In this document: in pieces, positions 61,101 to 64,000 of the stretch
Numbering within the stretch: the first letter of the stretch is position 1
How the letters are laid out: each line of letters starts with the position of its first letter
NCBI RefSeq assembly: GCF_014204945.1
Contig: NZ_JACHMN010000001.1
Coordinates: forward strand, 744,001-808,000
Reading direction: 5' to 3'
From: Allocatelliglobosispora scoriae
Lineage (GTDB): Bacteria > Actinomycetota > Actinomycetes > Mycobacteriales > Micromonosporaceae
Length of the DNA stretch: 64,000 bases
Made by a program: the position numbers and the translations under genes
The notes under the pieces: generated by a model
What the model was told of the DNA's origin: nothing
The model's input: the letters and a program-made list of their open reading frames with translations, nothing else
The model's database searches: none

Positions 61101-64000
61101 GTCGAGAATCTGGAACGACGAGATGTAGTTACCGTCGGCGTTCAGCAGCCGGCTCTCGATCGACGAGTAGGCGTCGCGGTTGGGCGGCAGGGTGTATACG
61201 AACTCCGCCGACGGCTTGTTCTCATTGCCCGCTCGGGGCCAGCCGAGCTTCCAGGTCTTCGCGGTCCGCCCGAGTGCGTCGAACGTGGCCTCGCCGGTCG
61301 TCCTCGTGTTGAAGTCGACGGTCTTGGTGACCGAACCCCAGTACGGATTGACTTCGGTCACGCTCGACCAGCTGAACGGCGCGGGACCGGTGGCGGTCGT
61401 CTTCGTGACGGGCCCGCCGACGGTCGGCTGGTACACGGTGCTGGACGTGTTTCCCTTCAGATCGGTCAGCGTCAGCGGCCGGCCCGTCTTGTCATACGTG
61501 GACTGGCTGAGGACCTGCCACACGGTGCCGCTGCCCGGCAGCCAGTCCTTGAGCTGCTCGGTCTTCGTGACCGTGCCGTAGAGCGGCGCCGTGGTCGACG
61601 AGGCGGCTCCGTCGTAGTAGTTCCGAACATCGGTGATCATGTGGTTGACGGTCGACGGCGCCTGCGCGCACGGCAGCGCCGTGGTGGTGGTCCGCGACAC
61701 CGTCGTCAGGATGTTCTTGGTGATATTGCGGTTATAGGTGTGGGTGATGCACTTCTCGTCGTTGCTTTCGTTGATGTCGCCGAGGCTTTCCGACCAGCTC
61801 ACGGTGCCGTATGTCGGGTCCATTCCCTGCATGGTCTTGGTGATCCGCCACCCGCCGGCCCCGTCCACCCCCAGGGCGGTACCGGTATAGGTCGTCTGCG
61901 TCGCGGTGAACTTCGCGCTGATCGTCTGCCCGCCGATCGTGCGCGACGCCGTCGCGGCCGAACTCCAGGGGACGCTGACCGTCTTGGAGACCGGCTTGGT
62001 CTCGACGCCGTTGTAGACGGTCTGCTCCCGAACCGTTCCGGCGTACTGGTCCTCGTCGTACACGACCTCGCTGCCCACGCTGGGCCGGCACGGTGACGCT
62101 CCGCAAGGCCCCCGCCGGATTGGCGCGATCCTGGTGCATGCCGAGCATGTACTTCGTCACCTGGAGCGTCTGGGTCGCCGGATCGTCGCCGGTGCGGGTC
62201 TTCACCGTGGCATAGCCGCGATACTGCGACCACGTGCGCCGCTCCGGTTTGGACATACCGTCGTCGTCGGCGTACCGCCATGCCGGCCCGTCGAGGTACT
62301 CGTAGTAGGTGTGCTTCGGCGTGGCCCCCTGCCCACCCGTGATGGGCACGTCCAGCTCGGTCACGTGGGTGACGACGTACTTGTGCCACCACTCGGTCTT
62401 GAGCACACTGCCGTTGGGGTTGGCGCTGTAGTCGGGCATCAGCACCGGATAGCAGCGCATGGTGTTGGTGTGCGGCTGCAGGGCGACGACGTTCGCCGCC
62501 GTGCACTCCGGCAGGCTGTAGTCGACGTGAACCTTCGCGCCGGTCTCGGTGATGATGTTGGTGATGCGATGCCAGTTGTTGGTCGTGCTCGCGGGCGTGA
62601 GTACGCGGTTCGGCATGGCGACCGGCTCGAAGGTCACCGGCGGCATCGCGATCGCAGTGCCCACCAGGCCGGTGTGGACGATGGAGTCCAGCCAGATCCC
62701 GGCGTTGGTCACGTCGCCGGTGGGCGGGAACGAATGGGTGAACGTCCACGAGTCGACCGGCTGCCAGGCAGGGGTCGTCTTCGTGGTGTCCCACGTCTGC
62801 GTGGTGACGACGGCCAGCCGCTTCGTCGACCAGAACGTCGGCGTGTACTTGCCGGGGCATTCCGTGGCGGTCAGGCTGCAATCCTGGTCCAGGGGTGTGT
62901 CCTTCCAGCTGGCCTTGACCGGCTGTCCCCCGGACGTGCAGTTGGTGAAGCACCGATCGGCGACCCCGAACAGCACCTGCTTCACCGGCGTCACCGAGAT
63001 CTCGTTGACGCCGTGCTCGGCGAGCGTGCGGTAGTAGGTGCCGTAGTCGATGCGCTTGAGCACGCTGCCCCGCGAATAGACGACGTCGTCGGTGTCGGTG
63101 TTGTTCTTCGCGTACTTGTTGAGCTCCTTGTCGTACCAGTACGACATCGTGTTGCCGAACGTGTCGACGACGTAGTCGAGGTTCCACCGCCATGCCTGCA
63201 CACAGCTGGACGCGGCGAACGACGCCTGACGGCACGGCTCGTTGAGGTGATTGCCGTAGACCGGCACCGTGAGCGCCGACTCCGTGACGGTGGACTGGCC
63301 GGGAAGGCTGTGCCGGCCGAAGAAGTACTGGACTCCGTCGCTGGTGGTGACCTTCCAGTACTCACCGTTGTCGTCTCCGTTGCCGGAACCGGTCAACTTC
63401 TCGATCTTGGATCCGTCGTCCTTGCGGTTGTGCCAGCCCTGGCCCGTCTCGAAGACGAGTTCGCCGCCGGAACCGTTGAGGCTCATCGTGGCGTTGTCGG
63501 AACGCCAGCAGAGGTCGCCCGTCTTCTGCGAGTTGTTGCCACCGTTGGCTTGATCCTCGGCACACGGCACATAGCGGCGCTCGATGAAGCCGGGTGAGTA
63601 TTCAAACCCCTCGCCCGCCCAGGACGGTTGGTTGTTGGTGGCCTCGGACCGCCCGTCCACCCCGGCCGACGAGTAGGCCAGGGCGACCGCTGGCAACGGT
63701 CCCGACGATGGCGACATCCGAAGCGGATAATTCCAGGTGAAGTCGCCTGCCGAGCTGCCCGCCGCCCACGTCGAGGACGGCTGCATCGGCGAAGCGGCGA
63801 AGTCGCCGCCGCTGCCGGACGGGCCGGCGGACAACGCGACGAGCGATTTCAGCCCCACTGTCGCGGAGGCCGTGGAGTCGGCGGGACTGTTCGTCGTCGC
63901 CAGCGGCGTGGCCCGGCATTCGGCTGCCGACGGGGTTGTCAACGCACAGCTCGGCACCGTCCAAAGACGGAGCCGCGAAGCCCAGTCGCCGCCGGCGGCG
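58122..64000 (-). pseudogene. RHS-repeat polymorphic toxin, frameshifted, 5' end outside window
   Basis: Large RHS/YD-repeat protein reading leftward and open through the right edge. The 5' frame (64000-62100) holds the N-terminal SpvB-like and shell part ('AGDFTWNYPLRMSPSSGPLP'). The 3' frame (62078-58122) has many YD repeats ('YTYDPKGRKKTEKDPDKGTT') and the core-closing 'YSYTNSNPITKSDPSGL' near 58920. The two frames join at 'SVTVPA' / 'VGSEVVYDEDQYAG' near 62085, where one extra C in a CCC run explains the break. After the core comes a variable tip of about 270 aa ('WVGDGTAMDALEWELKTG') ending in a hydrophobic tail; its toxin class is not identified. If the extra base is an assembly error, the gene is intact. 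Confidence 0.85.

Overview
The window is a 64 kb stretch of very GC-rich chromosome with frequent GTG starts and tightly overlapped genes. It looks like a filamentous or mycelial actinobacterium. The WXG100/FHA/FtsK secretion locus, the PASTA proteins, a CBM2-like kinase ectodomain and the RHS toxin would fit a Micromonosporaceae-type organism, but no rRNA or housekeeping marker is present, so the family is an inference. I saw no tRNA, CRISPR array, insertion sequence or phage gene.

Layout. 0-2.2 kb: two exported proteins (OB-fold-like and LamG-like). 2.2-8.7 kb: a six-gene minus-strand biosynthetic operon (acyl-CoA dehydrogenase-like, P450, acyl carrier protein, KAS III, FAD monooxygenase, type III polyketide synthase). 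8.9-16.1 kb: a five-gene operon of SWIM zinc finger, unknown, vWA, MoxR-like AAA+ and DUF5682-like proteins, the same parts as E. coli yehQ/yehP/yehL/yehM. 16.2-19.2 kb: a RibD/DHFR-like reductase, two GNATs and a protein ending in an EF-Tu domain-2-like barrel. 19.3-24.0 kb: a minus-strand operon that looks like an unclassified RiPP pathway: 38-aa precursor, hairpin, two SagB-like flavoenzymes, MFS exporter, acyl-CoA-binding protein. 24.3-31.2 kb: a BNR-repeat secreted protein, a PadR/pentapeptide/DrrAB-type ABC operon with a frameshifted ATPase, TspO and topoisomerase IB.

31.3-39.5 kb: a Ser/Thr kinase with a CBM2-like ectodomain, small stress-type genes (GlsB-like, CBS pair, alpha/beta hydrolase, RsbW-like ATPase), a lipoprotein, and an unusual density of gene fragments (receiver domain, isochorismatase-like, serine hydrolase, P450, class II aldolase, tyrosine phosphatase).

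39.5-57.6 kb: a type VII secretion-like locus. The leftward arm carries a PASTA protein, WXG100-like proteins, a larger substrate-like protein, two EspG-like paralogues and an M15 peptidase. The rightward arm carries an FHA/winged-helix protein, a WXG100 protein, a three-ATPase FHA-FtsK (EccC/EssC-like) motor, a Ser/Thr kinase, MoxR, DUF58 and a catalytically dead transglutaminase-like membrane protein. EccB, EccD, EccE and MycP are absent from the window. A palindromic element occurs four times in this locus. Its centre lies exactly 44.5 nt before the start codons of three WXG100-type genes and one helical turn farther from the PASTA gene, so it is a strong candidate for a shared operator.

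57.7-64 kb: a candidate immunity gene and a large RHS-repeat toxin gene, frameshifted and running off the right edge.
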